DNA from: Bdellovibrionota bacterium | GTDB taxonomy: Bacteria > Bdellovibrionota > Bdellovibrionia > Bdellovibrionales > JAEYZS01 | Direction: 5' to 3' | DNA: 32,167 bases | Assembly (NCBI GenBank): GCA_963169805.1 | Contig: CAUJDY010000050.1 | Location: forward strand, 1-32,167 | In this document: piece by piece, positions 1 through 8,470 of the stretch | Numbering within the stretch: position 1 is the stretch's first letter | Layout: every line of letters starts with the position of its first letter | Made by a program: the position numbers and the translations under genes | Notes under the pieces: model-generated | The model's input: only the letters and a program-made list of their open reading frames with translations | What the model was told of the DNA's origin: nothing | Database searches by the model: none

Positions 1-96
1 TCTATTGTGGAATCCAATAGCCGTGAAAAAAAGTTTGGGTTAATTAGAGATTCAGGGCGAACGTTTCCTCCTGCCTGCGCTCGTTACTTCCCATAA
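1..96 (+). CDS. 3' end of a convergent ORF truncated by the window edge; C-terminal peptide SIVESNSREKKFGLIRDSGRTFPPACARYFP* nearly identical to that of the 166..1017 minus-strand ORF
   Basis: Frame 1 is open from position 1 to TAA at 94-96. The peptide matches the C-terminus of the facing ORF except F/I. Only the last ~31 codons are visible. Confidence 0.5.
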   Translation, partial: SIVESNSREKKFGLIRDSGRTFPPACARYFP

Positions 97-261
97 AGGC
101 GCCTGCCGAATTTTTGATCCCCAGCGCATATAATGCGCTGGACATCAAAAAGTCGGCAGGCGCCTTTATGGGAAGTAACGAGCGCAGGCAGGAGGAAACG
201 TTCGCCCTGAATCTCTAATTAAACCAATCTTTTTTTCACGGCTATTGGATTCCACAATAGA
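1..261. repeat. Giant imperfect inverted repeat (arms about 129 nt, axis about position 131), possibly extending left of the window
   Basis: Position i pairs with 262-i from 1/261 to about 129/133. Mismatches noted at 34/228, 39/223, 110/152, 119/143 and 120/142. Confidence 0.93.
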
Positions 262-1017
262 TGTTAAATTGAAATTTCTAAAACGAATCTCATAACCCCA
301 ATTAATTTCTCCACGCGCTTCTAAGCTCAAATAATGGTATGCACCTGGCTTTTCTGACATCAAATTATACTCACCCACATATGGAGTCATAGACACCCAC
401 ACACGTGCATTGGGAATTCCCAACTTGGCCACCAAGTTTCTGATTGAGGCGGCCGCTTCTTTAGAGGTGGCAGAGACTAGACTACAACTTTCAAAAAAAA
501 TAAGAGCATCTTTAGCAAAATGTTTTTTAAGTGGATTTAAAATATTGAGTAAATCTGAAGACAACGATTCCGCAGAAAAGTACCCCAGATGCTCCATGCT
601 CGAAACACCTACACCCTTTCGCTCATAGCTTCCGTGGTCTGAGAAAAATAAATGAGAAACCACATCGCCTCTTTGGATGGCATTTTTAATTTGTTCAACC
701 AATCCACCTACAACTGAGGACCGAGTATAGTCTGTATTCACTCCCATACGAATACTACTCACATCAACATAAACAGGACGAAACTCAATATGTGGAAATA
801 AGGTCTTAAACAAATCTCTATGGAGCTCAACTTCCTCTCTTAAAATAGCATAACGGTCTATTACATAAACCCCTAAAGCCACCTGCTTTCCAGAATTTTC
901 ATAAATAGAAAACCCCTGGGCAGACAAAGATGGTCCCCATGTCAAAAGGATAAGCAAAATAAGATGCCTATAAAGCATCTGAGTGTATTTAATCATAAGC
1001 AATAAATGTATAAGCAA
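166..1017 (-). CDS. Exported protein with clan-CD (caspase/legumain-like) cysteine peptidase motifs
   Basis: N-terminal hydrophobic signal-like segment. LFFSDHGS and, about 50 aa later, ALIFFESCS resemble the HG...(E/D)xC catalytic dyad motifs of clan CD. The C-terminus lies inside the inverted repeat. Confidence 0.6.
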   Translation of the reverse strand: MLIHLLLMIKYTQMLYRHLILLILLTWGPSLSAQGFSIYENSGKQVALGVYVIDRYAILREEVELHRDLFKTLFPHIEFRPVYVDVSSIRMGVNTDYTRSSVVGGLVEQIKNAIQRGDVVSHLFFSDHGSYERKGVGVSSMEHLGYFSAESLSSDLLNILNPLKKHFAKDALIFFESCSLVSATSKEAAASIRNLVAKLGIPNARVWVSMTPYVGEYNLMSEKPGAYHYLSLEARGEINWGYEIRFRNFNLTSIVESNSREKKIGLIRDSGRTFPPACARYFP

Positions 1018-1050
1018 AGAACGCTCCCAGCACCCCTTGCCTCACGATAT

Positions 1051-1968
1051 TTAACAGATGAATTGTAGGATTTTAGGAAGAATTTCGACCTTGATTTCTT
1101 TGGACTCTAAAACTTCACCATCAAGTTCCATTGCTCGTACTTGATCTGAAGTTATTTGTATCCAAGGCGCCTGATAAGACTCAATTCCATTTATTTGATC
1201 AAAGGTTCCTTCATAAACCTTAGACCCAGAAAGCATAAGTTTTAATTTAGACATTTTGCTCACCAGAATAACCTCTAGGAGTCCATCATCAACTTTTGCG
1301 CGCGGGGCCCAGTTCATTCCTCCACCCGAATATTTTCCATTCATAGCAAAGACATTATAAAAATCTCCACGAATTGGATCACGGTTGGGCAATTTAATCT
1401 CAAGATTTGCAGAGTTTGCAGTTAATAATCCAGTAAAACTGGCAGTAAAATACATCACAGATGGAGGCAATAATGTTTTGGCTCGGCTCACTCGATTACA
1501 AACATCTCCACCCAAAATATAGGAAAATGAATTTAAAAAATACTCAACTTTAGGTCCCTTAGAAGTCGAATAAGTAACCTTTCCTAGATCTACCATTTTC
1601 ACTTTTGAATCGACAAGAATATTGATGTTCTGAGTGCTATCAAGAGGAGTCTCAATTGTGCGAGCAAAATCACAACCGCGTCCGCTATTTAATACTCCTA
1701 TTTTGATATCCGGCTGAATCAGTTTTCCAGCTTCATTAAAAAGTCCATTCACAACTTCATGCAAACTTCCATCACCACCCATTACAATAATACGCTCATA
1801 CTTTTTTTCTGCTAAATACTGAGTGATTTCAGTCGCATGACGAGGAAATTCTGTCATAAAGACTTCAAATGGAGGAAGGCGATTTTGAAGCTGCGACTTC
1901 ACTTCACGCCAAAGCTTCATAGTATTACCGGCAGCACTCTTAGGATTTATAATTAATGCAGTTTTCAT
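1051..1968 (-). CDS. Diacylglycerol/lipid kinase family protein (DAGK catalytic domain, YegS/BmrU-like)
   Basis: MKTALIINPKSAAGNT, IIVMGGDGSLHEVVNGL and GVLNSGRGCDFART are typical of the DAGK_cat family. Confidence 0.88.
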   Translation of the reverse strand: MKTALIINPKSAAGNTMKLWREVKSQLQNRLPPFEVFMTEFPRHATEITQYLAEKKYERIIVMGGDGSLHEVVNGLFNEAGKLIQPDIKIGVLNSGRGCDFARTIETPLDSTQNINILVDSKVKMVDLGKVTYSTSKGPKVEYFLNSFSYILGGDVCNRVSRAKTLLPPSVMYFTASFTGLLTANSANLEIKLPNRDPIRGDFYNVFAMNGKYSGGGMNWAPRAKVDDGLLEVILVSKMSKLKLMLSGSKVYEGTFDQINGIESYQAPWIQITSDQVRAMELDGEVLESKEIKVEILPKILQFIC

Positions 1969-1976
1969 AAGTTAAA

Positions 1977-3794
1977 TTATGTCTCTGCATTCAATTCAGA
2001 TTCAAGATTTTTTTCTGCCTGAGGGCCTAGGCGTATTCCTAATTCTAATAACTGTGCTCGATCCACAATACTAGGAGCTTCTGCCATTAAATCAGAGGCC
2101 TTTGCAGTCTTTGGAAACGCAATCACATCACGGATAGACTCGGTTCTACCAAGGATCATACATATTCTGTCTAATCCAAATGCAATACCACCATGAGGAG
2201 GAGTTCCGTACTGTAATGCCTCAATAAAGAAACCAAACTTTGTTTGAACTTCTTCTGGCGTTAAACCTAGAGCCTTAAACATAGCGTTTTGAATTTCATT
2301 TCTAAAGATACGAATAGACCCGCCACCTAACTCATGACCGTTACAAACCAAGTCATAGGCTTTTGCCAGTAATCCTGCATACTCTTTTTCACGCCCTTCA
2401 AGAAGAGTGTCCATAAATTGATCTTGTGGTGACGTAAAAGGGTGATGTCTTGCCGCCCATCTTTTATTTTCGGCATCATACTCAAACAACGGGAAGTCAA
2501 TAACCCACAAAAACTTATCTTGTGATTTATCAATTAGATTTAAATCTTCACCTAATTGTAATCTAAGAATTGATAGCACCTTGCAAACAATTTCAAACTG
2601 ATCCGCAACAACAAGTAATAAGTCACCAGGCTTCGCTCCAGATTTTGTAAAAATATCTTTTGCTTTATCCTCAGGTATAACTTTTGAAATACTTGAAGTT
2701 AATTGTTGTCCATCAGACTTCATCCAAACAAGTCCCTTAGCTCCATTTGTTTGAGCAGTCTTAACAAGCTTATCAATTTGGCTTCTAGAAAAACTTCCAC
2801 CTTTTTCTACAACTATGCCACGGACTGAATCGCCTCTTTGCACGGCATCTTCAAAAACTTTGAACCCACATCCTTGAACAGCATGGGCTAGGTTTTGAAG
2901 TTCCATTCCAAACCGCATATCTGGCTTATCATTTCCGAATCGCTCCATTGCCTCTTGAAATGTAATACGCGGAATACTTCCTATATCAACACCGCGGACT
3001 TGCTTCCATATTTTTTTGAAAAGCCCCTCTGCCATTTGAATGATATCTTCAACATCAATAAAGCTCATTTCAACATCAATTTGAGTAAATTCGGGCTGTC
3101 TCTCTGCACGAAGATCTTCATCTCTAAAACATTTTGCAATTTGGTAATATCTATCAAATCCAGCTATCATTAAAAGCTGCTTAAGCGTTTGAGGAGACTG
3201 CGGGAGTGCATAAAACTTCCCTGGGCTCACACGCGACGGAACAAGATAATCACGAGCGCCTTCAGGAGTGCTTTTATACAGAATTGGTGTTTCAACATCT
3301 ACAAAGTGGTTTTCGGCAAAAAAGTTGCGTACTACTTGAGTTACTTTATTTCTGAGTATTAGTTTTTGCTGTAAGCCTTCGGATCTTAAATCAAGATATC
3401 GATACTTAAGTCTCAAATTCTCAGACACATTTTTGTCATCAATTTGAAACGGAGTTGTTTTTGCTACAGATAAAACTTCACATCTTGAGCATGAAACCTC
3501 AACTTCACCTGTTGGAAGCTTTGAATTAACCATTCCTTGCGGACGCGCCTGTACTTTTCCTTGAATAGCAATAACGTATTCGCCACGAACTTCTTTTGCA
3601 GAAGCCATCGCTGCTTCACTTGGATTTAAAACAATTTGGATAAGACCTTCACGATCTCTTAAATCTAAAAATACGAGACCACCATGATCTCTACGATTAT
3701 GAACCCACCCCATTAGAACTACTTCTTGTCCGATATGTGATTTGTTGAGATGACCACAATAGTGAGATCGTTTTAAATCTTTCAAAAATTTCAC
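1977..3794 (-). CDS. aspS: Aspartyl-tRNA synthetase (bacterial type with GAD insertion)
   Basis: 605 aa. VLMGWVHNRRDHGGLVFLDLRDREG, FRDEDLRAERQPEFTQIDVEMSF and GGIAFGLDRICMILGRTESIRDVIAFPKT motifs. Confidence 0.97.
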   Translation of the reverse strand: MKFLKDLKRSHYCGHLNKSHIGQEVVLMGWVHNRRDHGGLVFLDLRDREGLIQIVLNPSEAAMASAKEVRGEYVIAIQGKVQARPQGMVNSKLPTGEVEVSCSRCEVLSVAKTTPFQIDDKNVSENLRLKYRYLDLRSEGLQQKLILRNKVTQVVRNFFAENHFVDVETPILYKSTPEGARDYLVPSRVSPGKFYALPQSPQTLKQLLMIAGFDRYYQIAKCFRDEDLRAERQPEFTQIDVEMSFIDVEDIIQMAEGLFKKIWKQVRGVDIGSIPRITFQEAMERFGNDKPDMRFGMELQNLAHAVQGCGFKVFEDAVQRGDSVRGIVVEKGGSFSRSQIDKLVKTAQTNGAKGLVWMKSDGQQLTSSISKVIPEDKAKDIFTKSGAKPGDLLLVVADQFEIVCKVLSILRLQLGEDLNLIDKSQDKFLWVIDFPLFEYDAENKRWAARHHPFTSPQDQFMDTLLEGREKEYAGLLAKAYDLVCNGHELGGGSIRIFRNEIQNAMFKALGLTPEEVQTKFGFFIEALQYGTPPHGGIAFGLDRICMILGRTESIRDVIAFPKTAKASDLMAEAPSIVDRAQLLELGIRLGPQAEKNLESELNAET

Positions 3795-3834
3795 TGGAGC
3801 GACTCCTTAGTCTTTATTATGCCTTATTCTTTAT

Positions 3835-5103
3835 TTAAACTTTTAGCTTATTTATCTCATTTACGATCTGATCTAAAGGGATATTTTTCTGCTGTTGAGT
3901 TTTCATATCCTTTAAGACAACCTGCTTTTGAGAAATTTCCTGGCTTCCTAGGACTAAACTCACTTTGGAACCAACTTTATCTGCCCTCTTAAACTGATTT
4001 TTAATGTTTTTCCCCTGAAGATCCATATCCACATGGATTCCTTGAAGCCTCAGTTCATGGCAAAGTAACTGAGCTCTCATAAAGCCTTCGTCATCCGCAT
4101 AAATTACAGAAACATCTGATTTAAACTCAACTTTCAATTTCCCAAGCGCCTGAATAATAAGAACAAGCCTCTCCAGACCCATACCAAAACCCACCGCTGG
4201 CACGGACGGACCACCAAATTGCTCTATTAGCTTATCATAACGTCCTCCACCACATACGGTAGATTGAGCTCCTAAATCTGAACTTAAAAATTCAAAAGCA
4301 GTCCGATTGTAATAATCTAATCCACGTACAATGTTTGGATTAATCATAAAATCAATGCCTAAATTCTTTAACCCTGATTGTACTCCATTAAAATGAGATT
4401 TGCAGTCTTGGCAGATGTGGTCTAACAAAACTGGCATGCCTTTCATTAAAGACTGAACCTTTTCATCTTTGTGGTCGAAAAGCCTTTGTGGATTTTTTTG
4501 AATTCTATTACGAGCATCCTCTGGCAACTCAGATTCTACTGTTTTTAATTTTTCAATCAAAAGTTTTCTATAACGAGGACGGCAACTCTCACTATCACAT
4601 CCAACACTATTGAGGTGCAATTCAACCTTGCTTAATCCAAATTCTTTAAGAACCGCATCTGTAAGCGCCATGACTTCTACATCAGCAGTCCACTCTGCAA
4701 TACCCAATAACTCTATACCGAATTGGTGAAACTGTCTAAACCGTCCCTTTTGTGGACGTTCATAGCGAAACATTGGACCGATATAATAAAACTTACTCAC
4801 AGGATGTGCGCGGAACCAGGATTGTTCAATAAGTGCGCGAGCGACAGGGGCAGTACCCTCAGGCCGCATCGTGACATGCTCGCCTCCTTTGTCTTCAAAA
4901 GAGTACATTTCTTTTTCAACAATATCTGTATCCTCTCCCACACCTCTTTTAAAAACAGACGTAGACTCTAAAATTGGAGTCCTTACTTCTTCAAAACCGA
5001 AGCGGTGGGAGACAGCTCTAAGCGAGGACTCGATGTGCTGCCAAAGGTGAATCTCAGGAGGTAGAAAATCGTTCATACCTCTTAAGGAATTCATTTTACT
5101 CAT
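3835..5103 (-). CDS. hisS: Histidyl-tRNA synthetase
   Basis: LRGMNDFLPPE, RPEGTAPVAR, MFRYERPQKGRFRQFHQFGIE and GGRYDKLIEQFGG. ORF is open to 5181, but the ATG at 5103 (MSKMNSLRG) has an upstream GCAGGA and fits the family start better. Confidence 0.95.
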   Translation of the reverse strand: MSKMNSLRGMNDFLPPEIHLWQHIESSLRAVSHRFGFEEVRTPILESTSVFKRGVGEDTDIVEKEMYSFEDKGGEHVTMRPEGTAPVARALIEQSWFRAHPVSKFYYIGPMFRYERPQKGRFRQFHQFGIELLGIAEWTADVEVMALTDAVLKEFGLSKVELHLNSVGCDSESCRPRYRKLLIEKLKTVESELPEDARNRIQKNPQRLFDHKDEKVQSLMKGMPVLLDHICQDCKSHFNGVQSGLKNLGIDFMINPNIVRGLDYYNRTAFEFLSSDLGAQSTVCGGGRYDKLIEQFGGPSVPAVGFGMGLERLVLIIQALGKLKVEFKSDVSVIYADDEGFMRAQLLCHELRLQGIHVDMDLQGKNIKNQFKRADKVGSKVSLVLGSQEISQKQVVLKDMKTQQQKNIPLDQIVNEINKLKV

Positions 5104-5231
5104 AGATCCTGCCTTTAAATGTTTAGTCTGAGATTTAATTTCGCATGCAGTCCAAAACCTGTCAAAGAGCAAGGTAGACAAGTTTTTGAAAAACCTATAG
5201 AAAATACCTATACACTTAAAAGGAATGATTT

Positions 5232-5537
5232 ATGCCAAAGTTCACCGTTGAAAAAGTCACTGATCTAAATGCCAAAGATTCATTTGATAAAATTAAGCAG
5301 TTTTTATCTTCCGATGCAGACCTCAAAATGCTCGATTCTAGCTACGAGTGTCAATTTGAGGAAAACAAGCTCACAGGAAGCGCAAAGGGCAAAAAGTTCA
5401 ACGCAGAGATGCAGGTATCTACTGATGGAGGCAAAAGTAAAGTAGCCATCACAGTTGACCTACCGCTTATGTTAATGCCTTTTAAAGGACTCGTTGAAAA
5501 TACTCTTAATAAAAAGCTGTCACAGTTACTTGGCTAG
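5232..5537 (+). CDS. Small polyhydroxyalkanoic-acid-system-like (PHA_gran_rgn-like) protein
   Basis: 101 aa with overall pattern ...FEENKLTGSAKGKKFNAEMQVS...VAITVDLPLMLMPFKGLVENTLNKKL resembling that family. AAAAGGA upstream. Confidence 0.55.
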   Translation: MPKFTVEKVTDLNAKDSFDKIKQFLSSDADLKMLDSSYECQFEENKLTGSAKGKKFNAEMQVSTDGGKSKVAITVDLPLMLMPFKGLVENTLNKKLSQLLG

Positions 5538-5584
5538 TATAGAATACGAACTTTTAATTCAGGTACATAACAAGGTTGCTAAAC

Positions 5585-6661
5585 TTGGCTAAAAAGTCTG
5601 CCACAAAGAAAAAAACAACTCCTCCTGCTAAGAAAGCTGCCGCAAAGAAAAAGTTGGCAGTCAAAAAAACTTTGAAGAAATCAAAGGAAGAGGAAGCACG
5701 TGTTGTTGAAGCCGAAGTAGTAACCAGTCCTGCTCAAGCATCTGTAGTTCGCAAGTCCATCCCATCAGAAAATTATAACTCCTCGGAGCAAGAATCCGGA
5801 CTCGTTCCTTCTGATCCACTTGCTCAATATTTAGCGGAAATACGCAAATACCCACTTCTCACTCCAGAAGAGGAAAAGGCTCTTGCCATTCGTTTCTACG
5901 AGAAAAAAGATCCGATTGCAGCTGAGAAGCTTGTTACCTCTAATTTAAGATTTGTTGTTAAAATCGCTCTTGAGTACGCCAAGATGGGAGCCAAGCTTAT
6001 GGACCTCGTTCAGGAAGGCAACGTTGGGCTTATGCACGCAGTTAAGGAGTACAATCCTTATAAAGGTGTTAAACTCATCACATACGCTGTTTGGTGGATT
6101 CGTGGGTACATGAGAGATTACCTCATGAAGCAGTTTTCTATGGTTAAAATTGGCACAACTCAAAATCAAAAAAAGCTTTTCTACAATTTAGAGAAAGAAG
6201 AGCGAGAACTTAAGCTTTTAGGTCACGAACCAAAAGATGTACAACTTCTCAGCTCACGACTTGGTGTCACAGAAAAAGATGTTGAACTTATGCAGCAGAG
6301 GCTGTCGTCTAAAGATGTTTCTTTAGATGCGCCAGTAGATGAAGAGGGTGGCGCCCACTTTTTAGATCTTCAAACAGATAACACCACACCAGAGGATCAG
6401 CTGGAAATACTTGAGCTTATCGATCTTTTAAAAGAAAAAGTGGAAAGCATTAAGCCCAAGCTCAATGAAAAAGAACTTGATATCTTAGAAAATAGAATCT
6501 TAGCGGATGAGCCAAAAACGCTTCAGGAAATTGGAGATAAATACGGCATCACACGCGAACGAGCACGGCAACTTGAAGAAAGACTCCTCAAGAATATCAA
6601 AGAACAGTTTTTGGAAATCGCAAAAGATAATGTTGAGAGTAAAATCAAAAAAGATTTATAG
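5585..6661 (+). CDS. rpoH: RNA polymerase sigma factor, sigma-70 family group 3 (RpoH/sigma-32-like), with Lys/Ala-rich N-terminal tail
   Basis: LVTSNLRFVVKIALEYAKMGAKLMDLVQEGNVGLMHAVKEYNPYKGVKLITYAVWWIRGYM and C-terminal ITRERARQLEERLL HTH. The tracked ORF starts at TTG 5576; TTG 5585 (MAKKSATKKK) has AAGG at better spacing. Confidence 0.88.
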   Translation: MAKKSATKKKTTPPAKKAAAKKKLAVKKTLKKSKEEEARVVEAEVVTSPAQASVVRKSIPSENYNSSEQESGLVPSDPLAQYLAEIRKYPLLTPEEEKALAIRFYEKKDPIAAEKLVTSNLRFVVKIALEYAKMGAKLMDLVQEGNVGLMHAVKEYNPYKGVKLITYAVWWIRGYMRDYLMKQFSMVKIGTTQNQKKLFYNLEKEERELKLLGHEPKDVQLLSSRLGVTEKDVELMQQRLSSKDVSLDAPVDEEGGAHFLDLQTDNTTPEDQLEILELIDLLKEKVESIKPKLNEKELDILENRILADEPKTLQEIGDKYGITRERARQLEERLLKNIKEQFLEIAKDNVESKIKKDL

Positions 6662-6803
6662 CACACATTACCTCTCATAATACTCTCTAGTATTTTTTCT
6701 TAGCTACGACAGCCTCGCTACAGAATCTTTTTCAAATGCACAAGGCGATACTTTTATTTTTCGAATTCCCCAAATAGAGTTTGTACATCAGGGGGGATAG
6801 GGT

Positions 6804-7535
6804 ATGAGGGGTATCCTAATTTTTTTAGGCATTATTGTATCTATTGATCTACACGCAACAGAAAGAACGCCGTCTGGGACTTATATGATCCCTGCGCATA
6901 CGCGGCCAGCTATTCTGGAGGTCCACAGCAAAGCAGGCCGTTGTACCGCCGCACTCATCGGACCTCGCGTATTTGTGACTGCAGCTCACTGCTTTAAAAG
7001 TGAAATAACCGGATATACATTATATAAAAAATCAAAAATTCTTTTTAAAGCCTACATCACACCAGAGTATGATCCGATGCCACCAGAAGAAAAGCATCTT
7101 AAAAAATATCAGCCAAAAGACGTTGCTTTTGGCATCTTAGAGAGACCTATCCTAAATGTGACTCCCTACACGATTCTTTGGGAAACTCCCCCTGCGAAAA
7201 AAGTCATCAGTTATGGATTTGGATGTTCAGGCAATAAGCTGGCAATATATTATCTCACGGAGGTTAGTAATCTCGTTTATGAGAAAGAGTATCGTGGAAA
7301 TCTGAGTCAGATAGTGGCTCTTTGCCCCGGTGACTCAGGCGGCCCTGCCTTTTCATATTTCAATGATAGGCTCTATCTTGTTGGTGTAAATAGAGCAACA
7401 AATGTGGCAGATAGCTCTTGGATCACAGTACTTGCAAGATCCTATGTCTATGATCTGCTTATGAAAGTACAATCTGAGCATAAACATGCAAAAATTTGCG
7501 GTATTAATATGGAGTGTGAATTACCAACTCTTTAA
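6804..7535 (+). CDS. Secreted trypsin-like (S1 family) serine protease
   Basis: Signal-like N-terminus, VFVTAAHCF (His), DVAFGIL (Asp) and CPGDSGGPAFS (Ser) catalytic triad motifs. Confidence 0.92.
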   Translation: MRGILIFLGIIVSIDLHATERTPSGTYMIPAHTRPAILEVHSKAGRCTAALIGPRVFVTAAHCFKSEITGYTLYKKSKILFKAYITPEYDPMPPEEKHLKKYQPKDVAFGILERPILNVTPYTILWETPPAKKVISYGFGCSGNKLAIYYLTEVSNLVYEKEYRGNLSQIVALCPGDSGGPAFSYFNDRLYLVGVNRATNVADSSWITVLARSYVYDLLMKVQSEHKHAKICGINMECELPTL

Positions 7536-7575
7536 CAACACTTTACAGGCAGGCAATTTGCATTTTACAAAAGGT

Positions 7576-8325
7576 ATGATGAAATTTGCCGTGGTCGTAT
7601 GTTTATTTGTATCTGGAATGCTCTATGCGCAAAGCTCTTCGACATCGGAGGCTCAAAATTGGCTATCCAGGCTTTCTCTACAAACTCTCCTTGTGCTGAC
7701 CGAAAACCATAAAGATATTGATAAACTAGGAAGAGAGTCTTTCCATGGGCAATCTTTTTCAAAATTTACAATTAGCAGCTCACTTTTTGAATCCGTTTTG
7801 AACTTAGAATCTGCGACAGAAAACGCTTATGTTTTTCGCATGAGAGTTTCTCGTAACGAAATTCTAACGGAGCTTATAAAAAAGTTCAAAGGCGCAAACA
7901 AGCTAGAGTACTATAAAATTAACAACGCTAGACTTCTTGAACTTGAAAAGATTCTGATTGATTTAATGGAAAAGATTTATTTATTTCGCAGAATATCTGC
8001 TCATGGCAATAACCTCACAGCTATTCATCCAAAAACTCTAGAAAACATTGCTACGGCATTTGATAGAACAATTGATATTTCTCTTGAGACACTCGCAGTT
8101 TTTCTTGTAGGAGAAAAAGGTCAATCCGTTTCAAGAGCAGAAATTGTAAACATACTCAAAAATTTTAATGATGTTCTAAAATTATCTCTTCCAACTAATT
8201 CCTACAGTCAATTATCAGAAATAGAGTTAGCAACATCAGTTACAAGACACATTACAGGTGCATACCGCTGGAATCGATCTAGCTTTCAAAGAATCTTTAG
8301 CTGCCGCCGCTACTTCACCCTCTAA
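7576..8325 (+). CDS. Exported protein of unknown function
   Basis: ORF open from 7486, but ATG 7576 (MMKFAVVVCLFVSGMLYAQ) gives a signal peptide preceded by AAAAGG. No recognised domain. Confidence 0.7.
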   Translation: MMKFAVVVCLFVSGMLYAQSSSTSEAQNWLSRLSLQTLLVLTENHKDIDKLGRESFHGQSFSKFTISSSLFESVLNLESATENAYVFRMRVSRNEILTELIKKFKGANKLEYYKINNARLLELEKILIDLMEKIYLFRRISAHGNNLTAIHPKTLENIATAFDRTIDISLETLAVFLVGEKGQSVSRAEIVNILKNFNDVLKLSLPTNSYSQLSEIELATSVTRHITGAYRWNRSSFQRIFSCRRYFTL

Positions 8326-8470
8326 AAGGTACCAGGTCGCTTTTCCGAATTATGGGGGTTATTTTGTATATGAGCTGTAAGAATTTCTTGCTATTTTATT
8401 TCAAGAAATTCTTACAGCTCAAATCAAAATTAACCTAGATGATTCGGAAAAGCGACCTGGTACCTTTTAG
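8322..8470. repeat. Long concentric inverted repeat between convergent genes, likely bidirectional terminator structure
   Basis: Outer 29-bp perfect arms 8322-8350/8442-8470 and inner 19-bp perfect arms 8372-8390/8402-8420 share one axis (position pairs sum to 16792). The intervening segments still pair partially. Confidence 0.93.

Noticed and set aside
1-261. Interpretation of the left-edge inverted repeat as an IS terminal inverted repeat
   Set aside because: No transposase ORF, no target-site duplication visible, and the axis is central to a hairpin with convergent coding arms rather than at two distant ends.
410-628. 72-aa + strand ORF inside the clan-CD gene
   Set aside because: Antisense to a better-supported exported-protein ORF, no domain, no convincing RBS.
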